IMG/VR virus record: IMGVR_UViG_3300005618_000029
Location: 1 to 45,519 of that record
Direction: 5' to 3' (one strand)
Source of the DNA: a virus
Length of the DNA stretch: 45,519 nt
The notes under the pieces were generated by a model that was given only the letters and a program-made list of their open reading frames with translations, ran no database searches and was not told where the DNA came from. Positions 7,987-15,388 of this stretch are shown here, piece after piece; position 1 is the first letter of the stretch; every line of letters starts with the position of its first letter. A program made the position numbers and the translations under genes.

Positions 7987-8891
7987 AAGTCTATGACCCA
8001 GCTGCTTTAGGACTTCAAATCATGAGTGTGAATGGAGTAGAGGCAAAGCTTAGGTGTCCGTTCCACTTAGACAAAACCCCAAGTGCAAGGTTCAATCTAT
8101 CTAATGGTCTTTTTCATTGCTTTGGTTGCGGGCACTCAGCAAATGCCTATCAGTTGGCCAAAGAATTTGGAGGAGAGCTCTCTAAGATTGACATTGCACT
8201 TATTCCTCGGACTGACTATGAGGAGAGGGAATGGCGACAGCTATCATATTCTAAATTGGCTACCAAGAGCAAATATTTGGAAAAGAGGAAGGTGACCCCA
8301 GAACAAATAGAAAAATTTGAGATAATGAAGAGCAAAGATGGAATTTTATTTCCTATCTTTGACAAAAATGGACTTCTTGTCGGTATTCAGGAACGAAGAT
8401 TTACTCTTGAACCAAAGTATATGCTTCATGGACAACGTACTGCAGTTTGGCCAATGTCAAATCTCAAATATGAAGAATTGCATTTGGTAGAGGGAGTCTT
8501 CGGAGTGCTTCGTGCTGACCTTTATGGCTACCACGCAGTGTGCACAATGGGGGCAAGTGCTATTCCTCAAGCGGCTAAAGTTCTTGAAGGGCGCCTAGTG
8601 AAAATAGCATTTGATGATGACCTCGCAGGTTATCTCGGAGCATACTCATTCATGAAATTGCATAGGACTTCATATGCTATTCTACCAGGATTAGAAGTTG
8701 ATGAAACTTCAAAGGCAGAATTTCAAAATAAAGTATTCTATGCATCATGTGAAAGGGATATCCTTGGGTATGCCATCAAGACCGAAAACAATCGACTTGC
8801 ACTAGCAATCAAACGTAAGGAGGAACAACATGAAGTTAAGAAAGCCAGGTCAAATAAAACTTTTGGCTCACGAAGGGTTAGTGTCCGTTAG
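7983..8891 (+). CDS. dnaG: DnaG-type primase (CHC2 zinc finger plus Toprim)
   Basis: This 302-residue protein synthesises RNA primers. The N-terminal CHC2 zinc-binding module reads CPFHLDKTPSARF (Cys25, His28) followed by FHCFGCG (Cys46, Cys49). The central Toprim catalytic core shows LHLVEGVFGV with the conserved Glu, and KIAFDDDLAG with the Asp-rich metal site. The protein is about half the length of host DnaG and lacks an obvious DnaB-binding C-terminal domain, ending in a basic tail. The start overlaps the previous stop. The last 62 bases overlap the next gene, which has its own strong ribosome site. Confidence 0.94.
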   Translation: MKVYDPAALGLQIMSVNGVEAKLRCPFHLDKTPSARFNLSNGLFHCFGCGHSANAYQLAKEFGGELSKIDIALIPRTDYEEREWRQLSYSKLATKSKYLEKRKVTPEQIEKFEIMKSKDGILFPIFDKNGLLVGIQERRFTLEPKYMLHGQRTAVWPMSNLKYEELHLVEGVFGVLRADLYGYHAVCTMGASAIPQAAKVLEGRLVKIAFDDDLAGYLGAYSFMKLHRTSYAILPGLEVDETSKAEFQNKVFYASCERDILGYAIKTENNRLALAIKRKEEQHEVKKARSNKTFGSRRVSVR

Positions 8892-9228
8892 TCTCTATGG
8901 GAAACAAGTTGTAGGATATGCATTTGGAAAACATCCTCTTGACGGAATAGTTGTGTGCTTGGCTAAGCCAGAGCTAACAGAGGCTGGTCTTACATGCAAC
9001 GGACCATGCCTCAATAAGTTTTTCCCATACTCAATGGTCAAATTCCTTGATAGGAAGTTGGCCGTACAAATTGAAGAAAAGGATGAGGAGCAAGATGAAC
9101 CTATTGAGTTGGATACCAATACTGGTAGCGATAGTAATGATAATAATAGTGGGGATATTTTGGATGAGAAGTCTAGCAAAAAGAAACCAAAGAAGAAAGT
9201 GAAACAGAAAACAAAGAAAGGAAAGTAA
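8830..9228 (+). CDS. Hypothetical protein with acidic linker and lysine-rich tail, 132 aa
   Basis: It overlaps the primase end by 62 bases, but AAGGAGGAAC directly before ATG 8830 supports this start. Residues 1-80 look like a compact globular domain with two cysteines (CNGPC). Residues 82-110 are Asp/Glu/Asn/Ser-rich, and the last ~20 residues are nearly all Lys (KKKPKKKVKQK). Such charge blocks are common in proteins that touch DNA or DNA-binding partners. No family was recognised. Confidence 0.75.
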   Translation: MKLRKPGQIKLLAHEGLVSVSLYGKQVVGYAFGKHPLDGIVVCLAKPELTEAGLTCNGPCLNKFFPYSMVKFLDRKLAVQIEEKDEEQDEPIELDTNTGSDSNDNNSGDILDEKSSKKKPKKKVKQKTKKGK

Positions 9229-9762
9229 ATGATGGGACTATTTCGTAGAAAAACACCAGACTATTTATCAACTGAGTCAAAGAATATAAAAGCTGGCAAA
9301 GGTCGTCCTGATGATAATGAGCTAATAGACTCTGAATATGGAACTATTGGTAGTAGCCGCATTTCTGGGGGTTCAAATGCAAGTTACACCTATGAGGAAC
9401 CCGCAGGAGCTAATAACTTACGGGATGAAATTCGTCTCCAAAATCTTGAGCGACAATATGCCCATTTTGGCAATCCACCAGGATATGACCAAGACTGGGC
9501 AGAAAAAGAGCATTTTATAGATTGGGATGAATATTGGGCAAGAGAAGGTGTAAAGACTAAGCAAGGCTTTTTCAAGCGTGAGAGTGATGCTGAGCATCTT
9601 GCAAAATTGATACTTAAGGAAAATCCTGACATCACTATAAGAGACGCAGTGATTAGGTTCAAGTTACATCCTGACAAAATGCCTGATAATCTAAAGTCTC
9701 AAGCTAATGATACTTTGGCGGTGCTAGGTCAAATGATTGCCAAGCGTGATAAAAAGAAATAA
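9229..9762 (+). CDS. Hypothetical protein, 177 aa
   Basis: It starts immediately after the previous stop, at ATG 9229 or the second ATG at 9232, with AAGGAAAG upstream. The first ~60 residues are polar and glycine/serine-rich, probably disordered. The C-terminal half (about 70-177) is helical and charged, with a WDEYWAREG segment and a lysine end (KRDKKK). No family is recognised. It lies in the operon downstream of the primase. Confidence 0.7.
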   Translation: MMGLFRRKTPDYLSTESKNIKAGKGRPDDNELIDSEYGTIGSSRISGGSNASYTYEEPAGANNLRDEIRLQNLERQYAHFGNPPGYDQDWAEKEHFIDWDEYWAREGVKTKQGFFKRESDAEHLAKLILKENPDITIRDAVIRFKLHPDKMPDNLKSQANDTLAVLGQMIAKRDKKK

Positions 9763-9806
9763 ACAATACTCAACTCAATAACAAATAAAGATGAATAAGG
9801 AGATAC

Positions 9807-10031
9807 ATGTATCCCAAAACGACAGTCGAAGTAACCTGTCCAGCTTGTAAAGAAACTTATAACATCAGGACTGAGACAGAAGAGAAGAAAAGAAATTGCA
9901 GATGTGGAAAAGGAACATTTATCATCAACCAAGGAACTGGCTTCAACCAAGTAAGAGTGACCTTTATCAATGCAATTGGAATACGTGTTGATTTCACAAA
10001 CTTTACAGTAGTTGCTCAATCGAAAGAATGA
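9807..10031 (+). CDS. Small zinc-finger-like protein, 74 aa
   Basis: The start is ATG 9807, after a clear AAGGAGATAC site. The protein has CPAC near residue 11 and CRCG near residue 31, a four-cysteine arrangement for one zinc ion. The rest looks like short beta strands (VRVTFINAIGIRVDF). The gene ends inside a short overlap with a weak in-frame alternative start of the next gene. Function unknown; nucleic-acid binding is plausible. Confidence 0.7.
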   Translation: MYPKTTVEVTCPACKETYNIRTETEEKKRNCRCGKGTFIINQGTGFNQVRVTFINAIGIRVDFTNFTVVAQSKE

Positions 10032-10042
10032 AAGGAGATAAA

Positions 10043-10288
10043 ATGACTATAAGACTTCCGCCCCTTCATGATGAAACTCTACCTATTCTTACTACATCTC
10101 AGAAGGTAGACGTTACTACGATTTATTTTTGTATGACACATAATGGATGTCTCATAAGAGCAGATGTTTTCATCAACAAGGATAATATTATCTGTTGTCG
10201 AAAGCATGGAACACCAGTGAGTGACGTAACAAATGCCCCCCTAGGTAGAGCTTTCAGAGATTTGGTTCACCCCTATCCGAAGGAGTAA
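10043..10288 (+). CDS. Hypothetical protein, 81 aa
   Basis: I prefer ATG 10043, which follows AAAGGAGAT with good spacing, over the in-frame ATG at 10028. The product has four cysteines (FCMTHNGC and ICCRKHG) plus histidines, which may form a metal site like the neighbouring CxxC proteins. The last base overlaps the next ATG (TAATG). No family recognised. Confidence 0.65.
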   Translation: MTIRLPPLHDETLPILTTSQKVDVTTIYFCMTHNGCLIRADVFINKDNIICCRKHGTPVSDVTNAPLGRAFRDLVHPYPKE

Positions 10289-10908
10289 TGATGGCTAAGA
10301 TTTTACCTGATGGATTTACAGAGATGGAAAGATTTACTAAAGACCTCAATGAACTTTATCATAGAGCCAAAGTTGGTGGTCTTAGAAAAGGAGTATTGAC
10401 TCTTACATTTGATGATGGGATGAACTATCAGCTTTATCTCAATGATATTGAAATTGAGATACATGCAAAGGCCCCTGTAATGGCCATAGGAGATGAAAAT
10501 TATCAAATTAGTCTAAGTTCATCTATCATGAGTCCAGACAAAATTAGTTATACTTATCCTACTCCGTACGGCTATCCAGCTTCATTTGAACATCCTGTTC
10601 CGTTGGCTCACCCTAAAGCTGAGTTAGATGACCTAGAAAAAGACTCATCAATAGTGGGCCACTCATTCGAGGAGGCCATGCGTTCACTCATCAATGTTGA
10701 TAGTTTTATTGATAAAGATGATGGCGAAAGTTTACATGGTGTTGATGCTGCTAAGTCATTACTCGAGCATGCAGAAAGTCTCAAGGAGGACTTCTACAAA
10801 TATATTGAAGATGATGAACCGGTAGTATGGAAGATGGTACCACATTGGAAAGGCATTATTCACACCGATGATAATGACCTAGGGATAACATATACAGCAA
10901 GTACATAA
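10288..10908 (+). CDS. Hypothetical acidic protein, 206 aa
   Basis: It starts at ATG 10288 or at the adjacent ATG 10291, both behind GAAGGAG. The N-terminal half has alternating hydrophobic strands (GVLTLTFDDGMNYQLYL). The middle is Pro/Tyr-rich (YPTPYGYPASFEHPVP), and the C-terminal half is acidic and helical. There are no cysteines for metal binding and no membrane segment. No family recognised. Confidence 0.7.
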   Translation: MMAKILPDGFTEMERFTKDLNELYHRAKVGGLRKGVLTLTFDDGMNYQLYLNDIEIEIHAKAPVMAIGDENYQISLSSSIMSPDKISYTYPTPYGYPASFEHPVPLAHPKAELDDLEKDSSIVGHSFEEAMRSLINVDSFIDKDDGESLHGVDAAKSLLEHAESLKEDFYKYIEDDEPVVWKMVPHWKGIIHTDDNDLGITYTAST

Positions 10909-10916
10909 GGAGAACC

Positions 10917-11072
10917 ATGGGACTCAAAAACATTTCAGAAAGTGAAGCAATGAGTATGCTTCATGTTTGCGATTGTGACGATGATGGGAACCACACAGAC
11001 CCCGAAGTACATGAGAAGCACTGTTCATATGTTGATTACATCACAAGGGAAGAGAAGCTGAGGGACGAATGA
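10917..11072 (+). CDS. Small Cys/His protein, 51 aa
   Basis: A short frame behind TAAGGAGAACC, with ATG at 10917, ending in an ATGA overlap with the next gene. It carries a CDCDDDGNHTDPEVHEKHC segment: three cysteines and several histidines in a 19-residue stretch, suggestive of a small metal-binding knot. The ribosome site and the coupling support it as real. Function unknown. Confidence 0.55.
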   Translation: MGLKNISESEAMSMLHVCDCDDDGNHTDPEVHEKHCSYVDYITREEKLRDE

Positions 11073-11251
11073 TTTTCAAAACAATACGGGTTCTTATCCT
11101 AAGTCTTTGCACCTCATTTTGGGTAATTAGTATTTTAGTGAGTGCAGAAATGATAGGGTGGAGACCAACATTTGTAATTGCTGTAGGTACTACCGTCATA
11201 GTCTTATTCTGGTGGCTTCAACTTGACCATGTCGGTAAAAAGAATCAATGA
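11069..11251 (+). CDS. Small membrane protein, 60 aa
   Basis: The start overlaps the previous stop. Two hydrophobic segments (about res 6-25 and 33-50) and a basic C-terminus predict a two-span membrane protein with both ends on the same side. It is the last gene before the hairpin at 11256. Function unknown; it is unlikely to be a holin, since lysis genes lie on the other strand. Confidence 0.6.
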   Translation: MIFKTIRVLILSLCTSFWVISILVSAEMIGWRPTFVIAVGTTVIVLFWWLQLDHVGKKNQ

Positions 11252-11255
11252 TAAT

Positions 11256-11282
11256 GAGGGTCGTTCATAACGGGCGACCCTC
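11256..11282 (+). terminator. Hairpin after the early operon
   Basis: GAGGGTCG and CGACCCTC form a perfect 8-bp GC-rich stem around an 11-base loop, four bases after the last early gene. It is not followed by a run of T on the + strand, so a simple intrinsic terminator is unproven. It could instead stabilise the 3' end of the early transcript. Confidence 0.4.
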
Positions 11283-11300
11283 CGTCTGGGGGATATTTCC

Positions 11301-11552
11301 TTGACACTCTGGTTCATCCAGAAGGATGTCAGGGATAGACGAATAGTTCCATACACAAATAAGTACAAAAGTGAGCAGTGTGAACCAAATCATCACTCAG
11401 AGCTAACAGCACTGATACGACCTATACAGGTGACCTCAGGGTTCACCCAGAGACACGCCACAGACGAACATGATAGGTACTATGCCTTGGTTTATGAGCA
11501 TCTCTGGGAGGACCGAGTCATCTCTGCTATAGAATTTGTCTATACAAAATGA
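11301..11552 (+). CDS. Possible small protein with TTG start, 83 aa
   Basis: An open frame fills the gap between the early-operon hairpin and the convergent terminator. There is no ATG or GTG near the 5' end; TTG 11301 has a purine-rich GGGGGA seven bases upstream. The product is rich in His, Arg and Tyr and resembles no family I know. Without support from coupling it may be spurious. If not coding, positions 11283-11561 hold nothing else that I can identify. Confidence 0.35.
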   Translation: MTLWFIQKDVRDRRIVPYTNKYKSEQCEPNHHSELTALIRPIQVTSGFTQRHATDEHDRYYALVYEHLWEDRVISAIEFVYTK

Positions 11553-11561
11553 AAATAAAGA

Positions 11562-11593
11562 ACCCCATCAAGCTACATAGGGCCTAATGGGGT
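11562..11593. terminator. Convergent transcription terminator
   Basis: ACCCCAT and ATGGGGT form a 7-bp stem with an 18-base loop between the two converging operons. Read on the - strand it is followed by a T-rich tail (TTCTTTATTTTC), so it most likely ends the late transcript. On the + strand the tail is TCTTCTAGTTTG, weaker but usable. Confidence 0.6.
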
Positions 11594-11621
11594 CTTCTAG
11601 TTTGTTGCTTGACTTCTTAGG

Positions 11622-12047
11622 TTACAGTAGGTGTCCCTCCGCAGGGGTCTCCTTGAAAGTCTTGATGAGGCGAAAGAACCCGAGAGGGGCCAATATCAAA
11701 GTTAGTACATAGAATACTGTTTGAACGATAACATCATATTGGGCAGGAATAACGTTCACAATATTCTGGAGTTCAGCCACAACGAAAGCAGAGATGGCTA
11801 ATGATAATGGCTGCGCAAATCCTCGAAGGTCAATGTTGAACATCTCAAAGAGCCAGGTGAAAGCCGCAGTTAGCAGGAGAAGAAGCCCTGCTCCGATGGC
11901 CAAGTTGATTGACTGAGGGACCTGAACAGCTGAACTTGTTTGAATTGCTGAAGGGGTACTTGGCTGGCCAATGAATAGAACAGCAAGGATACCTGCTATA
12001 GCCAGGATTGCAACAAGAGTCCATTTGGGGTAATTCGAATTGTTCAT
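11622..12047 (-). CDS. Multi-span membrane protein, holin candidate, 141 aa
   Basis: I chose ATG 12047 because AAGGAGAATT precedes it; an upstream in-frame start would run through the neighbouring gene. The protein has about four hydrophobic segments (about res 11-25, 46-65, 75-92 and 105-125) and a short charged C-terminus (KTFKETPAEGHLL). It is the last gene of the late operon, downstream of the GH25 endolysin, where holins are often found. The holin role is from position and topology only. Confidence 0.65.
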   Translation of the reverse strand: MNNSNYPKWTLVAILAIAGILAVLFIGQPSTPSAIQTSSAVQVPQSINLAIGAGLLLLLTAAFTWLFEMFNIDLRGFAQPLSLAISAFVVAELQNIVNVIPAQYDVIVQTVFYVLTLILAPLGFFRLIKTFKETPAEGHLL

Positions 12048-12055
12048 AATTCTCC

Positions 12056-12190
12056 TTATGTAAGTAGATACAGAATTGTGCCTATGACCATAAGAGCAGT
12101 TGCAATAGTTGCGCCTACTCCGACTAGGCCTACGAAGAATGCCCATGCGATTAGTAACCAACCAACCTTTGACAAAGAAATGTTATTCAT
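12056..12190 (-). CDS. Small membrane protein, 44 aa
   Basis: The start is ATG 12190, with GGAGG five bases upstream; the ATG forms an overlap with the end of the previous gene. Residues about 10-42 are almost entirely hydrophobic and Gly/Ala-rich (VGLVGVGATIATALMVIG), enough for one long or two short membrane helices. It may be a second holin or antiholin of the lysis module; this is an inference. Confidence 0.6.
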   Translation of the reverse strand: MNNISLSKVGWLLIAWAFFVGLVGVGATIATALMVIGTILYLLT

Positions 12191-12191
12191 G

Positions 12192-12791
12192 TCAACCTCC
12201 ATTACTCGTAATATAGAGCCGTGCAAGCCAAAGGACAAACGCTATTAGGCCGGTAACGGCTGCGGCAGTTAGCGTTCCTACTCCCGTGAATAAAATCACC
12301 TCCTTTATCTTTTGCGAAGATGGACTACTTGATGACGCTTTTATTTTATTTTGAGTTGAGCTCTTTGAATTTTGTAAAATCTCCAAATTCTTTTTGAGTG
12401 AGTCGAGTTCTATCTGCTGCTTTTGGTGCTCATATCGTAGACGATCAGTTTCCTCGGTGTCTTCTTCGTGCGTATGAGCCAACGCATTGTATCTCTTCTC
12501 TGCAAAATCAAGTTCAAGCGACTTTTTAGCCAACTCTAACTGAAGGTTATTCTCCTCTAAATTTTGTCGAAATAATCTATAGCTCATTTGCTCGCTAATG
12601 GACTCATTTATCTTTTGAATAGTATCAATGTTCTGGCGAATGTGAGCAGCTAATGTCTCAGTCAAGATGCGCATTGTGTCTCTTGTGCTAGCATTCGACT
12701 CAAGAATATCCTTGAGCTTTGCAACAACTTGAACTTGGAATAAATCTATTTCCTGCATATCATGAGGAGTAAGTTCTTTTTCATTTGTCAT
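12192..12791 (-). CDS. Coiled-coil protein with C-terminal membrane anchor, 199 aa
   Basis: The start overlaps the stop of the HD-GYP gene (ATGA). Residues about 15-150 are charged heptad-like helix. A Ser-rich linker follows (KASSSSPSSQK), then one hydrophobic segment (about res 165-190) near the C-terminus, ending in YITSNGG. This is a tail-anchored architecture with no signal peptide. Within a lysis cassette it could bridge membrane and cell wall or organise holin or endolysin, but no known spanin pattern is evident. Confidence 0.65.
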   Translation of the reverse strand: MTNEKELTPHDMQEIDLFQVQVVAKLKDILESNASTRDTMRILTETLAAHIRQNIDTIQKINESISEQMSYRLFRQNLEENNLQLELAKKSLELDFAEKRYNALAHTHEEDTEETDRLRYEHQKQQIELDSLKKNLEILQNSKSSTQNKIKASSSSPSSQKIKEVILFTGVGTLTAAAVTGLIAFVLWLARLYITSNGG

Positions 12792-13762
12792 AGTTCACCT
12801 GGTAATGAAATGAAAACGCGGTAAATGTCTGGGTCAAATCCGCTTTTCATTTTCTCCATTTCTTCTAAGGCTTTTTCTCGAGTCAGTGCAGACCTATAAG
12901 GACGGTCATTTACGAGTGCGTCGTAAACATCTACAAGGGCAAATATTCTTGCCTCTATGGGAATGTCTCTACCTGATAATCCTCTTGGATAACCTGAACC
13001 ATCCCATCTCTCGTGATGACAATAGGCTACCATTGCTGCATCTTTTAGTAGTGGGATATCTTTAAGGAATTCATATCCAATTGTTGCATGACTTTTCATA
13101 ATGTCTAATTCTTCTTCTGTTAGCTTGCCTGGCTTCAAAAGAACTCTATCAGGAATTGCAATCTTTCCTACATCATGAACAATTGCTCCAAAGTAAACCT
13201 TTCTGATAATTTCTTGGGGTACTCCTAAATTGTAGGCTACAGCCATGGCATGCTCAGCTGTTCTTATTGTATGACCAGCAGTCTTTTTATCTCTAAGTTC
13301 CATAGCTGTTCCCCAAGCAGTCACAATTGCGTTGAATGATTGGTCAAGAATAAACTTTTGCTTGAGCGCTTTAGACACATTTCTCATTTCTCTTTTTATC
13401 GCTAAAGGAAGTCTAAACAGTCTGTCTTTACCAATAAAATCTATTGCTCCACTATCTACTAAGGGGTATGCAACATCCTCATCAATTGTTCCTGATACAA
13501 CAAGAAATGGAATTTCTGGATTATGCTCTTGACATATCTCAAGAGATTTTGCGGCTGTCAACCTAGGAAGTTTATAGTCACAAATAATAAGGTTCCAAGT
13601 GTCTGACGAAAGTGCCATCCTAAGTGTTATCTCATTTTCAACTTTCTTCCACCTGACAGTATACCCTATCTTCTCAATAGTTGTTGTCATCCGCATGATG
13701 TCATCAGTTGAATCTTCTATGAATAAGATACTAATATTGTTCTCTAATTGATTTGTTGTCAT
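12788..13762 (-). CDS. Response regulator with HD-GYP domain (putative c-di-GMP phosphodiesterase)
   Basis: 324 residues with two canonical bacterial signalling domains. The receiver domain (about 10-130) has the acidic pair Glu16-Asp17, phospho-acceptor Asp62 in IICDYKLP, Ser90 and Lys112. The HD-GYP domain (about 140-320) has HDVGK (res 196-200), KPGKLTEEE and HHERWDGSGYP (His249, His250, Asp254, GYP 257-259), so all metal and catalytic motifs seem present. HD-GYP proteins hydrolyse c-di-GMP; the receiver would let a host histidine kinase control it. It lies among lysis and membrane genes, coupled on both sides, so it is an integral late gene. This is unusual for a phage. Confidence 0.93.
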   Translation of the reverse strand: MTTNQLENNISILFIEDSTDDIMRMTTTIEKIGYTVRWKKVENEITLRMALSSDTWNLIICDYKLPRLTAAKSLEICQEHNPEIPFLVVSGTIDEDVAYPLVDSGAIDFIGKDRLFRLPLAIKREMRNVSKALKQKFILDQSFNAIVTAWGTAMELRDKKTAGHTIRTAEHAMAVAYNLGVPQEIIRKVYFGAIVHDVGKIAIPDRVLLKPGKLTEEELDIMKSHATIGYEFLKDIPLLKDAAMVAYCHHERWDGSGYPRGLSGRDIPIEARIFALVDVYDALVNDRPYRSALTREKALEEMEKMKSGFDPDIYRVFISLPGEL

Positions 13763-14624
13763 TTTGCCTCAGAACTCCACGTGTATATTTCATCCATGGA
13801 GGTTCTTGTAAACCTATAAATGTTAGTAACGGCACTATCTCTAAAAAGACTCTTATCTCCATAATAAAACCTATCGTTAGATAAGCTATGATAAGTACAG
13901 GTGCAAATATGCACAGGGCGTTCTTTATCAGTCGTGGCATAAATATCCATTTTGTATGAACCATTGATAGTATCAATAAGAATATTATCATGTGAGATAT
14001 GATGATGTATGGATAAGTGAGTGCCGTATCAATATTTGATGGAAGACGAAACATAGTATCATATCCAGGGTAAGTTCTAAATGACCATTCTAGTGCCATC
14101 CTGATTGTAAGATAAACAATACCACTCAGAGATGTCAAAAGAAATATTTGACGATGAGATAACCATTGCCAGGTATATACTATAAAGCAAAGTATCAACA
14201 AGAATGAGGTTTCACGATTCAAGCATATGATAGGAAATAAAAGGAAGAATGCCATCAACCTCCCTCTATGCAATAATGCAAAAGCAAATGAAAATAATGC
14301 TACAGTGAGAGCATCATATGTGTGTGGTGGCCACATTCCTATCATTGCCACGATCAATGAAGTTAGGATGATATAGACTTCTGTTTTTATATCCCCATGA
14401 TAGAACCCTCTGTGGAAGTAACGTAGAGCTTCCTCCATTCCAATAAAGGCAAAAATGAGAATAATCCTAACAGAAGTGTCAAATGAGACTCCTGTAATTG
14501 CTCTAACACCCCAAGATAGGATAGGAACAAGTTGCCTATAGACATAAGGACGCTCAGTAATGTCATAAAGGAATTGGTAGCTTAGTTCAGAATATACATA
14601 ACCTATAAAGATTACGAAGGTCAA
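13731..14624 (-). CDS. Polytopic membrane protein, about 297 aa, start uncertain
   Basis: The protein has about eight hydrophobic segments spread over its whole length and short charged loops, including RQLVP and NRETSF motifs. These recall bacterial polytopic membrane proteins of surface-polysaccharide systems, but I cannot name a family. The first usable codon is TTG 14624. A strong GGAGG lies at 14651-14655, and the in-frame codons at normal distance from it are ATA (14645 and 14642), so initiation may be non-canonical. The 3' end overlaps the HD-GYP gene by 32 bases, suggesting coupled expression. Confidence 0.7.
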   Translation of the reverse strand: MTFVIFIGYVYSELSYQFLYDITERPYVYRQLVPILSWGVRAITGVSFDTSVRIILIFAFIGMEEALRYFHRGFYHGDIKTEVYIILTSLIVAMIGMWPPHTYDALTVALFSFAFALLHRGRLMAFFLLFPIICLNRETSFLLILCFIVYTWQWLSHRQIFLLTSLSGIVYLTIRMALEWSFRTYPGYDTMFRLPSNIDTALTYPYIIISHMIIFLLILSMVHTKWIFMPRLIKNALCIFAPVLIIAYLTIGFIMEIRVFLEIVPLLTFIGLQEPPWMKYTRGVLRQNDNKSIREQY

Positions 14625-14641
14625 CGTCAGTGCATGCTTTA

Positions 14642-15388
14642 TTATATTTCCTCCACTATTGGAGTATTATCAGTAAGCTGCTTAGGAGGATAATAAACTG
14701 GTCCAACCGCTACGTGTGGCCAAAATGCAACAGGAGTGTTCCCACTTTTGTACCAAGGATAAGTTGGAGAATTAGGCCAACTGTGAGCCTTTCCATCTGA
14801 GCCAGTTGTAGTCGCCGGAGTAAAATATGCTGGATGAGTTGCAGGGGTGTAAACATATGCTTCAATACTTATTTCACGAAGACTCCTAGGATATGAGTAT
14901 CCCACCTTCAGAGGAGGCGGTTTAGTCCCATCCAAAAAGGTTACCCTATATATTGTTGGCACTTTATCACCTTCTCTATATTTCAACTTAGCAAGGATTT
15001 CAGCTGTTGGAACAATAGGGTTCATCTGAATTCTTGCATCACCACATGTTCGAGTTTTATCAGTCTCAGGGTCTTTACTTTCCATATCCTCAACCTTCAA
15101 CCAATTTCTACGCCTTGATTTTCCTGCAGTTCCTGAACCATTCATGAAGGCTACATTGTCATCCATCATTCTGGAGCACATTTGAATTGAAGCATTATAG
15201 TTGATGGCTCTCAAATAGTATTGCCATTGTTGCCCAAAGGTACAATTGAAGTCATCAAATACAAACACCATAGGAAGATAATGACGGTCTTGCCTACCAT
15301 TCTCGAAGTCAGTTTTGACCCGATGAGTGGGATGCAAGCGAAGTTTCCCAGTGTAGAACGAGCCGTCGTTTTCCTCTACGATTATCAT
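14642..15388 (-). CDS. Hypothetical protein downstream of endolysin, 248 aa
   Basis: The start at ATG 15388 shares a base with the endolysin stop (TAATG) and has GAGG upstream; an earlier in-frame codon at 15418 is inside the endolysin. The protein is soluble and Tyr/Pro-rich, with a WQYYLRAINYNAS segment and a Pro-rich C-terminus (TPATHPAYFTPATTTG). No membrane segment. It may be a virion or wall-binding accessory. No family was recognised. Confidence 0.7.
   Translation of the reverse strand: MIIVEENDGSFYTGKLRLHPTHRVKTDFENGRQDRHYLPMVFVFDDFNCTFGQQWQYYLRAINYNASIQMCSRMMDDNVAFMNGSGTAGKSRRRNWLKVEDMESKDPETDKTRTCGDARIQMNPIVPTAEILAKLKYREGDKVPTIYRVTFLDGTKPPPLKVGYSYPRSLREISIEAYVYTPATHPAYFTPATTTGSDGKAHSWPNSPTYPWYKSGNTPVAFWPHVAVGPVYYPPKQLTDNTPIVEEI

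Noticed and set aside
11301-11306. TTGACA as a -35 box after the early-operon hairpin
   Set aside because: No acceptable -10 is found 16-18 bases downstream. The same bases are the TTG of a possible small gene.
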